Source: Mycteria americana (Eukaryota; Chordata; Aves; Ciconiiformes; Ciconiidae). Taken from it: 64,000 nt of DNA. Location: contig NC_134368.1 in NCBI RefSeq assembly GCF_035582795.1, positions 44,011,501 through 44,075,500 on the forward strand. The letters run 5' to 3'. Positions 46,701 through 58,292 of this stretch are shown in pieces. The translations under genes and the position numbers were made by a program. Numbering within the stretch: the first letter of the stretch is position 1; each line of letters opens with the position of its first letter. The notes beneath the pieces were generated by a model. The model was not told the origin of the DNA. It saw nothing but the letters and a program-made list of their open reading frames with translations, and did no database searches.

Positions 46701-47248
46701 TTGAGAATGTTTTGGTGAAATGAGTGTATTTTGTCTTTCAAAAGTGACTTTCAAAGTGTCTTTCTCAGTGATGCTAAATATGGTTTTGGGACCCAATTTT
46801 AGTTACCTTTTCTTTTTTTATGGACTTCTATAGATCTCTGCATTTTGATTATTACATCAGTGCTTCCAAAACCGGAAGACATTTTATTGGTTAGGTAAAA
46901 AAATTGGTCTTGGCCATAAAATGATGTGGACTGACTTCTGAGACTTTGAAGAATGGTAGCTGGTGCTGAATCCTGGTAGTAGATTTCACTTTGGAGGATT
47001 CCAGGGAAAATCTGCTAGAGAAATTTAGTTGAAGGTTAGGTAACTTTTCAAATGTCTCTCCTCTCTTAGGCTTTATTCACACAGAGATGACTGCTCATTT
47101 GGAAGAAGATCAGCTGAAGAAAGCAATTCTCCTCGGGAGATTTGGAGAGCCTCGTGAAGTTGCACAAGCTGTTGTCTTTCTTCTAGAGTCCCCTTATGTT
47201 ACAGGGAGTACTCTAGTTGTAGATGGAGGTTTGCAGCTTCTGACTTAA
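43559..47248 (+). CDS. CBR4: CBR4, carbonyl reductase 4 / mitochondrial 3-oxoacyl-ACP reductase subunit
   Basis: Five exons (43559-43700, 44225-44345, 44818-44954, 45540-45674, 47070-47248) give 237 aa, the same length as human CBR4. It is a classical short-chain dehydrogenase/reductase. The NADPH-binding glycine motif GGSRGIG is at residues 9-15, the NAAG motif at 82-85, and the catalytic triad Ser135, Tyr148 and Lys152 lies in NIGSIVG and YSATK; the PG motif is at 178-179. Family knowledge: CBR4 pairs with HSD17B8 as the NADPH-dependent ketoacyl-ACP reductase of mitochondrial type II fatty acid synthesis, and it also reduces quinones. The start was set at the ATG of [10 protein letters not shown] because it matches the family; an in-frame ATG at 43472 would add a 29-residue hydrophobic extension not seen in the family and probably lies in intron. 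All junctions are GT-AG and in phase. Confidence 0.97.
43701..44224 (+). other. CBR4: CBR4 intron after coding exon 1
   Basis: 524 bp, no recognised feature. It ends in a tandem acceptor, ACAGCAG, at 44,221-44,227. Confidence 0.85.
44225..44345 (+). CDS. CBR4: CBR4 coding exon 2 (NAAG motif)
   Basis: GHLALSCDV through [10 protein letters not shown] plus AG of a split Arg; donor gttagt. The start is set at the first AG of ACAGCAG because this keeps the human protein length. Use of the second AG would drop one residue. Confidence 0.94.
44346..44817 (+). other. CBR4: CBR4 intron after coding exon 2
   Basis: 472 bp with no recognised feature. The minus-strand frame of 95 codons at 44,462-44,749 has no familiar motif and is taken as chance. 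Confidence 0.8.
44818..44954 (+). CDS. CBR4: CBR4 coding exon 3
   Basis: Completes Arg88 and encodes [12 protein letters not shown], then [15 protein letters not shown] and [11 protein letters not shown] plus one base. Donor gtaagt at 44,955, a full consensus site. Confidence 0.96.
44955..45539 (+). other. CBR4: CBR4 intron after coding exon 3
   Basis: 585 bp, AT-rich, nothing recognised. Acceptor gtattttag. Confidence 0.85.
45540..45674 (+). CDS. CBR4: CBR4 coding exon 4 (catalytic Ser, Tyr and Lys)
   Basis: [20 protein letters not shown] contains Ser135, Tyr148 and Lys152; the exon then runs through [16 protein letters not shown] and ends in phase 1. Donor gttagt. Confidence 0.97.
45675..47069 (+). 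other. CBR4: CBR4 intron after coding exon 4
   Basis: About 1.4 kb. No repeat or gene was recognised. Confidence 0.8.
47070..47248 (+). CDS. CBR4: CBR4 terminal coding exon
   Basis: [19 protein letters not shown] through [20 protein letters not shown] to [10 protein letters not shown], then TAA at 47246-47248. GRFG.P.EVA.AVVFLL and VVDGG are the usual C-terminal signatures of bacterial-type ketoacyl reductases. Confidence 0.97.
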
Positions 47249-47632
47249 ACATTACCTTGAATAAGTGCCTACTTTAATGTCATGATGGTAATATATAAAT
47301 ATATACTAATTAAAGGGAGAAAGGTGGAAATTAGTTGAAGATTGATGTATGTAATTGGCTTGATATTATTTAGTCAGAGGAGAAATTCAGCAGTGAAGTC
47401 CAGCATGTATGTTTAGCTACCCGAAAGAGTCCATTTGGTATTATGAAGTCTGTGTATGTAACAATTTGAAAAAGATCTGGTTTTGGTATGGCGATAGTTT
47501 TAAATAACATGCTGATACATTTTTAAAGCACTATATTTTTATAAAATCATGTTTTCTAATTTGGAATAGAGTGGAGATTTTATTCAAATTATCATGTTAC
47601 ACAAAGGTTAATAAAACGTGGAGGCATGTTTA
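47249..47632 (+). other. CBR4: CBR4 3' UTR (end inferred)
   Basis: About 380 nt from the stop to a probable cleavage site after AATAAA at 47,610. An ATTAAA near 47,309 could give a shorter form. Confidence 0.55.
47610..47615 (+). terminator. CBR4: CBR4 poly(A) signal AATAAA
   Basis: AATAAAACGTGG is followed within 20 nt by the GT-rich segment GCATGTTTATTGTTTGG, a good cleavage context. Confidence 0.6.
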
Positions 47633-50049
47633 TTGTTTGGCAGGTATGATTGCATCAAGTTTCTCATGTAAGGCGAAGATCACAAACTGCATAGTTTTTT
47701 ATTTTTATTAGTTAGTCCTTACAAAGTGGCAAGGAGTTTCCTTTGGGTTTTGTTTGTTTGTAGCTAACACTACAAAGCTAGTTGCTTCTAGATCTTCAGC
47801 ATACCTGAATTGCCTTTAGGAGATTTAATTATATGCAATGTGTTTTTATAAAGACAAAACCTGCTCAGTTCCATTCTTGAATGTATGTACAGCACTCATT
47901 TAATCCAGTAGCACTTGCATGTATACATAGAAGGACTGTTGATTGGTCATTGGAGTTGCTAATTCTGTAATATTCTGAGTCTCAGCGGCACATACAGTGG
48001 TGAACAGTACAGTTGCAGACCTTGCCACATAAAAGACTTTTCACTGACTCAGTAGATGTTTAGGAAACACGTATCATTTCCAGAGTGTGAAGGCAAGGTG
48101 TTTTGCTCTTTATCTTCTTGAACACTGAGTTCAACTGTTATGCTGATGCTCTTCAATATATATGTATAGTCAATAAAATAGCCATTTATTTTATTCAAAG
48201 CATCTTTTGAAGCAGAGTAATTATTCAGCTGTAAATTATCCTGAGTGTTTCTCTCTTGCTGAAAAATTACCAAAAATTTGACCTCAGGCTTTTCTATTGA
48301 GATCAAGTAATTTTTGGTAATTGATGTTTTTATCATCTCTGAAGAAAACTATGAATGTGGTTTAGGACCTTCACTTTTTAGCTCCAGTGTTCATTGCATC
48401 ATGATGCAGATGTTGATTCAGCTTTTGAAACTGCTTCCCGTCTTGGCACAAGTCGACGTACAGAAAGAAGAGATCTCACTGATGATAACTTTGAGTCTTT
48501 AAAGTCTGAGATTTTCTTCATTTGTGCAGCTGAGAAATTTTGTCTTTGTGCCAGAAAACAGTGCATGTTCAAGTTTCTCGCAGGTATGTATTGAGCAATA
48601 ATACAAGGAATGGTTGTATATGCAGGGGATTTTATGGTTGGTTATGTTACTCACTTTGGAAAATAAAATACCACTAAAGGTAGTCCTTTCAGGAGTCCTT
48701 ATCTTCCTGTTATCTCTTTGTAGAGAGGTGGTGTTATTAGCTGTGAAAAGTTATGTGTCAGATGTGTCTTTGCACCAAAAATATAATTGCTAATTATGTT
48801 TCTCTTTGATAGGAGGAATTGGCCAGAGAATAGATGACTTTTTTCCAAGGGCACTGAAGGTGAAGAAGGACAGCTGGTACTCCCATTTTTACTAGTCAAG
48901 TAGTAATATGTCAGTAACTTGGCTACTGCCTGTACCTGGCCTTAGTGTTTTACAGGCAAAGCCTGTGTGACATATCTTGACCAGAAGCCAAACTTAAGAG
49001 ACTAAAAATAATATCCTCTTAGTGAGTTCTGACCCTAATTATCATTATCCCTTGTTTTGTTGGATAAGGGAACTGTTAAATAAGTTATTAGCAATGGCAT
49101 TTTTAGTTTATATTTGTGATTAAAACCTGGAATAACATGGTCAGAAGAATCTCAGCATGCTCCTAAGTAATTTTTTAAAAATGTTACAATACATACTATG
49201 TTTTTACTACTGCTGTTGCTATAGGACCAGACTGAAGTGTTGGTAGCCTTAAAGTTGTATTTTTAAAAGACCCTTTTTTTCCCTCTTCTTCAAACTGGTA
49301 AATTAGAACTGAAAACTAGTTAAAAACAGTAAGTCATTCCAGCATTTACTGTGCACATCTACTCTAAGAAGTAGTATCTGTTAATCAGACTAGAGTTCTG
49401 TCTGGCCCGGAGTGATGTCTCAGTGGAAGCAGTGAATGTGTAGGGAAGGTAACAGATGAAGTGTGTGGTGATGTCTCCTTAGCAGACTCTTGTACCTCCA
49501 GCAGTTTGTGATTGATATCTTTGAACGTGCCATTTGATAGCTCTGGTTGAGGCCTGCGGTTCTTACATTTGATGAGACATTATAACAACCCTTTTGTGCT
49601 CTCTCTGTGTTGCTCTTGAATCTGTAGACTTCTATCGTATCCTGCCTGCCTCAGTTGTTTCAAACTGAAGAATCGTATTTCTTTTAGTTGCTTGTTGCTG
49701 GAAAGCTCTTTTGTACCTTAGGTCATCTTTGTTGTCCTTTTTCCAGTTTCTCGAGGAGGAAGCAGGTAGAACTGCTCACAGTATTCACTTTGGATTTATC
49801 TAAAAAAAACCCAGGATGTTTTGTGGTTGGTTTTATATTGCTTCCAAACATAATGCCTAATTGTTTTGCCTTTTCCTAACCTTTACACTTATGTTTTCAG
49901 AAGCTGTGTAGGAACAATAACTCAGTCCTGAATAATTAATGGTCAACTTGGAGCCCATTTCCTTATATATGTATTTAGGACTGATTTTTTGTATTTTCCC
50001 CAGTGTGAATTGTTCTCACTTATCTACAGTGAATTTAGTCTGCTGGTTT

Positions 50050-51060
50050 TAACACCAATTTCCTCAGTGAAATGGTTCTGCAAGTTTTTAATTCCTTATC
50101 CCTTTATTACGTTGAGTAACTTAGTGTTACTGGAATGTACTGTGGGCTTCAGAAATTGCTGTCTCAGAACCCTTACGAATAGGTTGTACTTTGGTAGCCC
50201 CAACATAGGTGCTTGTGGTGTTCTGTTGGCAATCCATGTCCTTAGGAAAGAACGACTGCTGATTCATAACCTTTCTCTTCTATCTTTAAACAATTTACTG
50301 ATATGACAACTTCTCTTGGCAGCACAGCATCTTTAGTGTTTCTTGGCAAGGGAATGTGTCGGATGCCTTTTAGAATTTCAAGCATGCTGTATTAGATCTC
50401 CTTACTCTCTTTTTAGTCTTTAGAAGAACTCTGAAATGTTTATCAAACATGACTTCCCTTTGCAAAAGTAACACTGACTTTCCTCAGTATGTTTATGCAG
50501 TTATTTTCATGGCTTTAGAACAATTTCTGGCAGTTTGCTATGTACAGAAAAAGATAATTAGTCTGTAGTTCCTGGGATTCCTCTGGAATCTCTTCTTAAA
50601 AAACAAGTGATCCTTCCACTCACAAAACTCCCAAAAGCTTGGTGTCACTTTTGTGAGCTTCCAGTCGTTTGATAATGAGGCGGTTTTAACCCAGAAGTTT
50701 CATGCTGCAGAAGTTTCATGCTACTTGATTTCCTTCAGAATTTGGAAGTGATAGCCCCCAGCCCCGGCCATTTGTCACTCTTTCCTCTGGAACCTCTTTT
50801 GATGTTTTGCTTTGAGGGGTAAAACCTTCCATGAGTTGCTTGTAGGGGTTCTGCTCAAGTTCCTACATGGTACCAAAAACTGATTTAGGGTTTTGTTCAG
50901 GGTTTGGGGATTTTTTTCTCTGTGGCCTTGCCTTCCCTGAGCACTTTGCTTTTTATTTTGATCATCTGCTTGGCTTACTCGGGCATGGTACCTGTTCCAA
51001 AGGTGGTGTTCACTTTGTATGCACTTTTGCAAATTGTTCCTCTACACTCTGATCTGTTGG
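50050..51060 (-). mobile_element. Ancient L3/CR1-type LINE remnant (reverse transcriptase region)
   Basis: The + strand reads as the reverse complement of an old amniote LINE, block after block in the right order. A segment like CCCAACA...GTGGTGTTC is at about 50,200, CATGACTTCCCTTTGCAAAA at 50,447, and CAATTTCTGGCA...GTCTGTAGTTCCTGGGATTC then CTCTGGAATCTCTTCTTAAA at 50,520-50,600. TTTTCTCTGTGGCCTTGCCT followed by TCCCTGAGCACTTTGC lies at about 50,915-50,950. These correspond to the RT thumb through to the upstream spacer of L3/CR1. All frames are broken. The limits are approximate and it may extend on both sides. Confidence 0.6.
50692..50724. repeat. Tandem duplication CAGAAGTTTCATGCT
   Basis: The 15-nt unit occurs twice with a period of 18 inside the old LINE remnant. 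Confidence 0.88.
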
Positions 51061-52843
51061 TAAATTTTACGTTCAGTGACAGATTCAATTTTGACTGCTA
51101 AAGCTAGACTGCTGGTTTTACAAAGGTTGGCTTTTAAATTCTAGTAGCTTTTAATCCATGCCAGCTTCCCCCTCCCCACAAAAGAAGTTTAATTTGGTGT
51201 GTGTATTTAAAGTCGTCATATTGAAGTTCAGTGCACACGGTCTTAGTGTTGTCTTCAAGCATTGCATCTTAATTTTTTTACTTCTCTTTTTGGTTTCATT
51301 TTAGCATATTTCCTTATTTTATGTTGCCCCTTTTTAATGGAAGTCTGCAGTAGTGGACTGTTGTCTTTATTAATAAACTTGGTCAATATTCTTGCAGAAA
51401 TAAGGTACCATCACAAAGCCAGTCTTTGAAAATAGTGTTTTGACTCAGGTCTTTTACGCTCCTGGGGACCGCTCCTGGGGAAGATGATGGACTACTCTTG
51501 TTGTTCTTGTCTCCTAGATCGGTCATTGGAGCCTTACTTCTGCTTATCTCTTAAGAATTGTGTTTGTAACTTAGAACTTGCTGTAGTGGACTCACTATGT
51601 TAGTCTTTTCCTATTTTTGAGGCATATATTGCAATTGATTATCATCAGTAGAAGTTTCTAGCAGGACACATAAAATGTTGGTGAGGCGGTTTGGGGTTTT
51701 TTTATGAATATCGCAGCTGTAAGTAGGAGCTGTTGCGAGGAACAGCTGTTGCAGACTTTCTTTTATGGTAACAGAAGTATGTGAAGTGTGCCGAGTGTGT
51801 TAGTGTGTGATACCCCATGAAGAGATTTCATTTTGGCCTCCTGAGGGCAGTCTATCCCAAGGCATTATTATACTGGTAATGTTTGGTTAGTATATCTGTA
51901 TAGTTGTAGGGAAGTGGAGTTGCCTGTGTAGATACAAAGTTGATAGCTGGTATTGCTGTTACCAGTCTTGTAAAATCCAAGCTCATGTATCCTGAGCTAT
52001 TTGGGGATGTAAGGCATGATTTTTAAAGATGGAAAGGATTTCAATATCGAGTTCAGTGAAATCTGGATAGAAAGTGGATATCTAAATCCCAGCCTTCAAA
52101 ATCTCTTTGTTACATTATTATCTACAGTTAAAACATACATTGTAATGATTATGTATTGCTGTTAGACAAATTTTCCTCCTTTGATGTGTTGCATAGTGTG
52201 AGAGGTTGTATTGCATGTAACTGAAACGTGTATTGCCTGTTGCAATTATGTGACTTTTTATTTTTTTTGAAGCATAGTGTAGGTCATTTAAGTAAAGGTA
52301 ATGAAAACTGAACTTTTCAAGACCAGGTACACCATCTTAATTCAGGCAATCGGTCAGTGTTTGAAAAGACAGGGCAAATGTAGTGGTGGAAAGAAGTCTT
52401 TAAAGAGCATTGGCTGTGCTTATTGCCTGAAGAAGTAAGAATTCTGCTGAAGCCCCAGATTACATTTTATTTTCACCCACACGTTATGTTCAATTTCAGA
52501 CCATGTGCCGAAGGCGCCTTTTTGCTGTAGATATGTCTACTGAGTTAGTAATGAATATTACCTGTACCTTGCCAGACATCAGCATGACTATGAGCACAAC
52601 AACTGTTCTAGTATTCTATGCTTGCATTTTTCATATTAACAGCTCCTATCCGTTAAGATCTGGGTTCTTTTTTGTTCATTTCATGTAACAAAATACAACA
52701 TTGAAGCCTACAATCACGTGTTTTTCACTCTTTAAATACATCAGATCCAATTCTACTTTTTTTTTAATCTTTTTTTTTTTCCTTTGGGTACTTCACTATC
52801 ATAGGCTCATATTCTGAAGTAAAAATGAATCTTTCTGTCATAG

Positions 52844-53218
52844 TTGTTAAAACTAAAATTGCTTTGGCTACTTGGAGATCTGGTTACCAATTGCCAGTTT
52901 GGGTGTGATGATGTCAAACACGTTGAGACAACATACAAGGAAAACCCACCAAATCTTCTTTGGTATCATTATACCCACATTGGGATCACGTTAGTGGGAG
53001 CGTGGGGGGCAGCTGTCACTGAGCTAACACCGTCTGAGCAAATGGAGCTGCATGGATGTTACTGTTTCCCAGACTGCTGGCTGACACTGCTGAGGGGACC
53101 TTGCATGTGTAGCCTGGTGACAGGTTTGAAATTGCTGCGTTATTTTGAACAATTTGTTCAGGAATACCTGCAAGCTGATTATATGGTATTGCTGAAGCAT
53201 GTTAGTGAAGCAGTTTGA
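52844..53218 (+). other. Unexplained 124-codon reading frame
   Basis: This is the longest frame between CBR4 and PALLD that no repeat explains. The predicted peptide is Leu/Cys-rich (MLKLKLLWLLGDLV at its start) with no motif I recognise, and no strong promoter or poly(A) signal frames it. It could be chance, a decayed mobile element or part of a noncoding RNA. Confidence 0.2.
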
Positions 53219-55964
53219 CCTTTTGTGAATTCTAATTTGCAGATCTCCCAGCTCTGTACTTCTAATGCTAAATCCACTAAAAGTACATGTTGCAGCGATA
53301 TGTTGGAGGCTGTATTGTAAACACATCTCCACTTAAATGTTGAAGACCTGTGAAAAGCTCTAGATTACAGTGGTTTACTTCCTGTCAGTCTGACTTTTTG
53401 TCCTATTGTTTTCAGCTAGTTGGTAGATTTCTACTGAAAACTTCCTGCAACCCTAGAGAAAAGAAACAATATAGTCATCGTGTGTGTTTTGTATAGATCC
53501 TATTTAGTGTGCATGTACGATTTTTGATGGTGAGATGGCTCTGCCAGCAGTAGACAGGAACTGCATCCATTCTCTGCAGGTTCTTGTAGCTCTTTTGTTG
53601 GACGGCGTATAGAACAGAGAGCACTTGTAGTTTTATAGTTCACCATAATTTTCAGGGCACCAGAGTGGAGGTCATGCTAAGCTTTCTGCTATGCAGTGAA
53701 GCTGTATTCAGTCAATCTGTAAATATCAGATTAATGAGGTTAATTTACTACATGGTTTTGCAAAGCTGTTTACTAAGTTTTCTGTAAAATCTTTGTTTCT
53801 GTTAGCACCATGGTGCCTTTCTTCCTAATGCTGTGTTATCTGGCTTCCAGTAATGCTTATCATGTGCCTGTATCTCTCATTGATTAATTAAGGTGCTGTC
53901 TTTCCATCTGGGGGGGAACCAAATATACTAGCTTATTAATACGTGAGGTGAGTTTTGTTCATAAGAAATTTATTCTGATATACTCAACTGAAGCTGTCCA
54001 TTAAAAGGTACTCGCATTGCTGAAGTAATAAACTTAGTTTTGCCTCTAAACAGGACAACTCATTTGAGCTCCCCTTACTGTATTTTCCTTTGTAATTAGG
54101 AACTACATGTCTGCTGTACTAACTGCTGATTAATGCTCTGCTATGTCGGCTTCCTCTGACTTCCACACTGAGCTCAACCACGCTTACTGGGAGTTCCATC
54201 CTGAATTCTGACTTGACATCTGCCAAAAGCAGCCAGGACAAATCTGAACTCTGAAGTGAGGGCAGTGGAGATGCACTGATCATCATTTTTTTTTCCCCAC
54301 TTAAGGTGCTGTGTTCTTTTTGCTTCACCTTAGGCTTGGATGCCACTTGCCGTGGGCAAAGACAGACCACTGATGTCTTAGTCCTTGGAAGCAGTGATTG
54401 GAAGCACTGTGACACTCCGTCTCCGCTTTTAGGATGTATAGGCTGACCTGACACTCAATTTTTTAGAATGACAGTTACTAGTGGTAGCTGTGCCTTTTCT
54501 TATAACTGTTTTTATATGTTGCAAGGAAACACTAATAATCACAAATGAAAACTTTGTTCTGCTTTTACAAAGTTGGTTGTTTAATGGATTTGCTGCTCAG
54601 AAAAAGCTTAAAAATAATTTAAAAATTACTTCATTCTTCTGTTAAGATTTTTAACTGTGTTGTGCTTTTCTTGTGCAGGACTTTGAGGGAAACAACTAAC
54701 AGAGCCTATTTTAGATTTGGAGATCTACATTATGTAATTACACTTTTTTTTCCTAGGGGAAAGTGGATCTCGAACTTTACAAACTGAAATTCTTGAAAGC
54801 TGCTGCTGTTTCATACCTGAAATGACATCATTCATGTACAGTGCAAGATCTTTGGATTTACTAACAGTTATGCTTATAGAAGAATTACATTTGATTTTAG
54901 GTTTTCATTTATTATACATTATTAAACATGACTTAGTAAATGATCAGAGACTGTACAGCTGAAGTTAATACCAAATTTAAGAAAGGTAAAACTTTTATTG
55001 TAGTTTAACAGTATATTACAAAAATGTTCAGTGAATCTGATTCTGAAGTATTGTAGGAGGAAGTGAGTTAATATGTTAATAAGAAACAGAATTGTGCATT
55101 ATACCGTAGAATAGTGTGGTAAAACAGGTTTTCTTTCAGACAGGCCCTTTCCTACAAATGACTCCAGCAGTTGCTCAGGCAAACGCTGCAGGTAAAAGCC
55201 ATCTCCAAAACCCACTAGTTCTTAATCTGCAATAGAGTAGAGGTGTGTTGCCTGTTGTATGGGAAGTCTTATCTTACAAGGTATTTTCAACACCTTTGGC
55301 AGTAGCTTGGAAAGGTCCTGTCCTTTGCAATGTATTTTTGTACCCTCCGTTCTCCCTTATAGAAATACTCCGTGATGTCTGGGCCAAGAATCGGCCAAAA
55401 AAAGCTTGACAATATGTTTAGTTGTGTGTTTAACAGCACAGTTTCGGACAAAAAAAGCCCCCACCCTAATCCATTCAGTGTGATGACATTTGTAGAGCTC
55501 CTGCCGTAAATGGTATAATCATCCTGAGTAGTGGCCATGTGCCGTTATTTTTTTCTCCTTTCTTGTTCTGCAGCTGTTTCTGGGCCACTTACGCTACTAC
55601 AGAACTAGAAAGTGACAGCGGTTGCAAGACTTGGCCCTTTCCCAGGGTTTACCTATTGCACTGCAGTTGTTCTATAAAGCAAAAAATTTCTCCCTCCTGC
55701 TGGTGTTGGACTGAAGTTCATTCGTCTTCCTCCTCTATATAGCTGCTGAAATCATTGCTGTACAGGTACTGTTGCTTGTAGTCTGGCTTTTTTGCTCTAA
55801 GCATGAGTTGAGCATTATGTTCCAAACACTGACGTTTTTATTGGAGATTCAGTGCAGTATGAGATTATTTTATGTATTAATCACTTTTGTAAAAGGATGC
55901 AAATTGTGGTTTAATTCTGACTTAGAGTCGCAAGCTTCAAGACGCGTTAAAGAATACTGTGCAC

Positions 55965-56045
55965 TGTCTGGAATAGATTGTAAATTTCTTGGGGCAGGCG
56001 CTGTGTTTTCATCTGCCTGATGCGTCCTGTGTGCTCATGGTTCTG
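55965..56045 (+). repeat. MIR/L2-type 3' tail remnant
   Basis: TAGATTGTAAATTTCTTGGG then GCAGGCGCTGTGTTTTCATC matches the widespread phrase TAGATTGTAAGCTC.TTGGGGCAGGGACTGTCTT at the 3' end of old amniote SINE/LINE tails. Confidence 0.55.
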
Positions 56046-58126
56046 TTCAAACACAAAAACTGTGCAGGGGGAGGGGTTTTTCTCTTAGCCAGTTCAGGAG
56101 AACGAGCTAAATGTCAGCAAATTCTGCCCCTTGCATGTACAGCTGAATTGTGAGGCAGTGAATCTGGTCTGTTGTCAACGTGCATAGTCTGAGCAGGCAT
56201 TTCCAGTCCATGCATTAATCCATCTATACTACACAGTGTGCGTTTGGCAGCTGGGTCGTACAGCCAGAGCATGCAGCTGATCCCCTCAGCATCATGACAT
56301 GATGGATAATATGATCTCATGAAGTACTTACTTACTTACACATTAAATCTGTTTGGGCTGCTTGCAGAGATAAGGATGGAGTTGTCCATATGCGGAATCA
56401 AGGCATTTATTAGCATACAACCTAAGTGAATTAAAATGGTCTTTGAAAGTGGTCATATAGAAAGAAACCATGATTTATAAGCTAGGGTTTCAAACTGGAC
56501 TGTAGTTTGGTTTTGATCCCCAACCCCCAGTTGGCTGTGATGGAAAAAAATCGTGTATGTTAACTAATTGTTGTGGTGCTCCTGAAGTTGCAGGATAAAT
56601 GTTTTGCAAATGCAAAACATTGTGTGTTAAAGTACACCAGCAGCTGAAAAAACCTTCATGCGTGTGGAATTTTGCACCTCATGGTGCTCTTGACAGAGGT
56701 TTCTGTCGTCATCCTGGATGTAGCTGCTTTGAGTCTTTGATTGCTTTGAATACCTTGGACTGATCAGCTTCCTAATAATTTGAAGTCTTCCCATAGCTAA
56801 ACCTGAAGTCTTGCAAAACGTTAGGACTTCTTTTTTTAGTCCTATAAAATGGTATAAGTACACTTTCTGGTCATACTGTCTATCTTTGGAGTTTGTGGAG
56901 GGAGATTAAACTTCTGAAAGTTACTTTGATGCTTCCAAGAATTTCAGATTTTTGGCTTGAGAAATATGTCGTTTTCTTGTGCCACGCTTCTATCTCTGAA
57001 TTTGTAAACCCAAACAGTCCCAGTAACTAAGTAACAGCACAGCTGAATGTTTTCATGAAAACAACTTTGCTGCTTAGAGATGTGATTTACTACTTAAGTG
57101 TGTGTCTGTACATATATACAGAGGCAAAAAGTGATGATGACCTCATCTGAAACCAGCTCACAAGAGCAGTCTCAGTTTGTAGTTTCTAAGCCAAAGACAA
57201 ATTTACTGTAAGCAGACAGAACTCCATTGACTTTGGTTGTAGTATCACCATTAATGTCAGTACTCACTCAATTGCTGAGATAATTCTGTTTGTAGTGATC
57301 GATGCTTGAAATGTAAACCTAAAAGAAGAAATTTATTATCTTGCATCTTTCCTGGCATCTTTGCACAGAAAGGAAAGGAGGAGAAGCTAGTTAATATTCA
57401 GGATTTTACAAGGAAATCTTAACATTTTATTTTTTTAATTTTGATATTGCCTTGTTAGAAGACTGCTCTTAAACGAACTGAACGGCGCTTGGACCATGCC
57501 CTTTACTTAGAATCAGTTGTAAGTGATGTCATATTGCAATTACTAGACACACACAATAGACCTGTATATTTTCTGACCTATTAAAAAAAAGCATCTTCAA
57601 GTACTTTTATTTGGCAAAAGTCTCTCAGGATTTGTGGGTCATGTTCCTCTGTTTTGTTTAAACAAGATTCCAGGTCACAAGCAGAATATTCTGATAAATT
57701 CTAGTCATTTTTAGATGCTGCATATAGCCCTCATTTCATCTGTATTCATAATATTTAATATTTCTAAGTCTTACACTTGCATGCTTCCACTGAAACAGTT
57801 AATAGTCTTTACCAGAAGGAAAACTTTCTATTTGTGTAATATTTATTGATGTTAAACCCACATTATGTCAGCACAACAATCCAAAGTAATGATAATACAT
57901 TTTTTTATAAATACAAATAAAGGTGGCAAAATAATGCTAGTGAAGCTAAACAAAAAAGTAAATTAGCATGTCACAGTCAAGAAAAATTTGGCAAATGATA
58001 TGACATACTTTTTCTAGAATAGAGTCAGATTATTCCCAGATGACAGACTATGACGTTAATCTAGATTAACGATCCCCATAACTGGTCATATCCTGCACCA
58101 GAATAGTACTACCTTATGTGCTAAAG

Positions 58127-58132
58127 TTTATT
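58127..58132 (-). terminator. PALLD: PALLD distal poly(A) signal AATAAA
   Basis: TTTATT on the + strand; about 1.7 kb downstream of the stop. Confidence 0.4.
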
Positions 58133-58286
58133 AGTCACTAAAAACAAAACAAACTTTGTGTACTTACAAAGCAATACACATATAGCAGTAATGCAATATA
58201 TGGTGTACACAATTACAAAATTAAAAAAAAAAACCCTAAGTACAGGACTTCTGAATAACTGAACTGAGATAAAAGATTTCAACACT

Positions 58287-58292
58287 TTTATT
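58287..58292 (-). terminator. PALLD: PALLD proximal poly(A) signal AATAAA
   Basis: TTTATT on the + strand; the first canonical signal after the PALLD stop, about 1.54 kb downstream. Confidence 0.45.

Larger units (their letters stand above)
47633..58100. other. Intergenic region between the convergent CBR4 and PALLD 3' ends
   Basis: About 10.5 kb with no identified gene. It holds an ancient minus-strand LINE remnant (about 50,050-51,060), a small direct duplication (50,692), an unexplained 124-codon frame (52,844-53,218), and a MIR/L2-type tail (about 55,965-56,045). The rest is AT-rich with short frames only. Confidence 0.7.

Noticed and set aside
48314-48594. Overlapping 62- and 66-codon frames downstream of CBR4
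   Set aside because: Short, no recognisable motif, no splice relation to CBR4, which ends at 47,248.
54119-54454. 111-codon minus-strand frame
   Set aside because: No motif and no splice or regulatory context. It lies downstream of the inferred PALLD 3' end and is consistent with chance.
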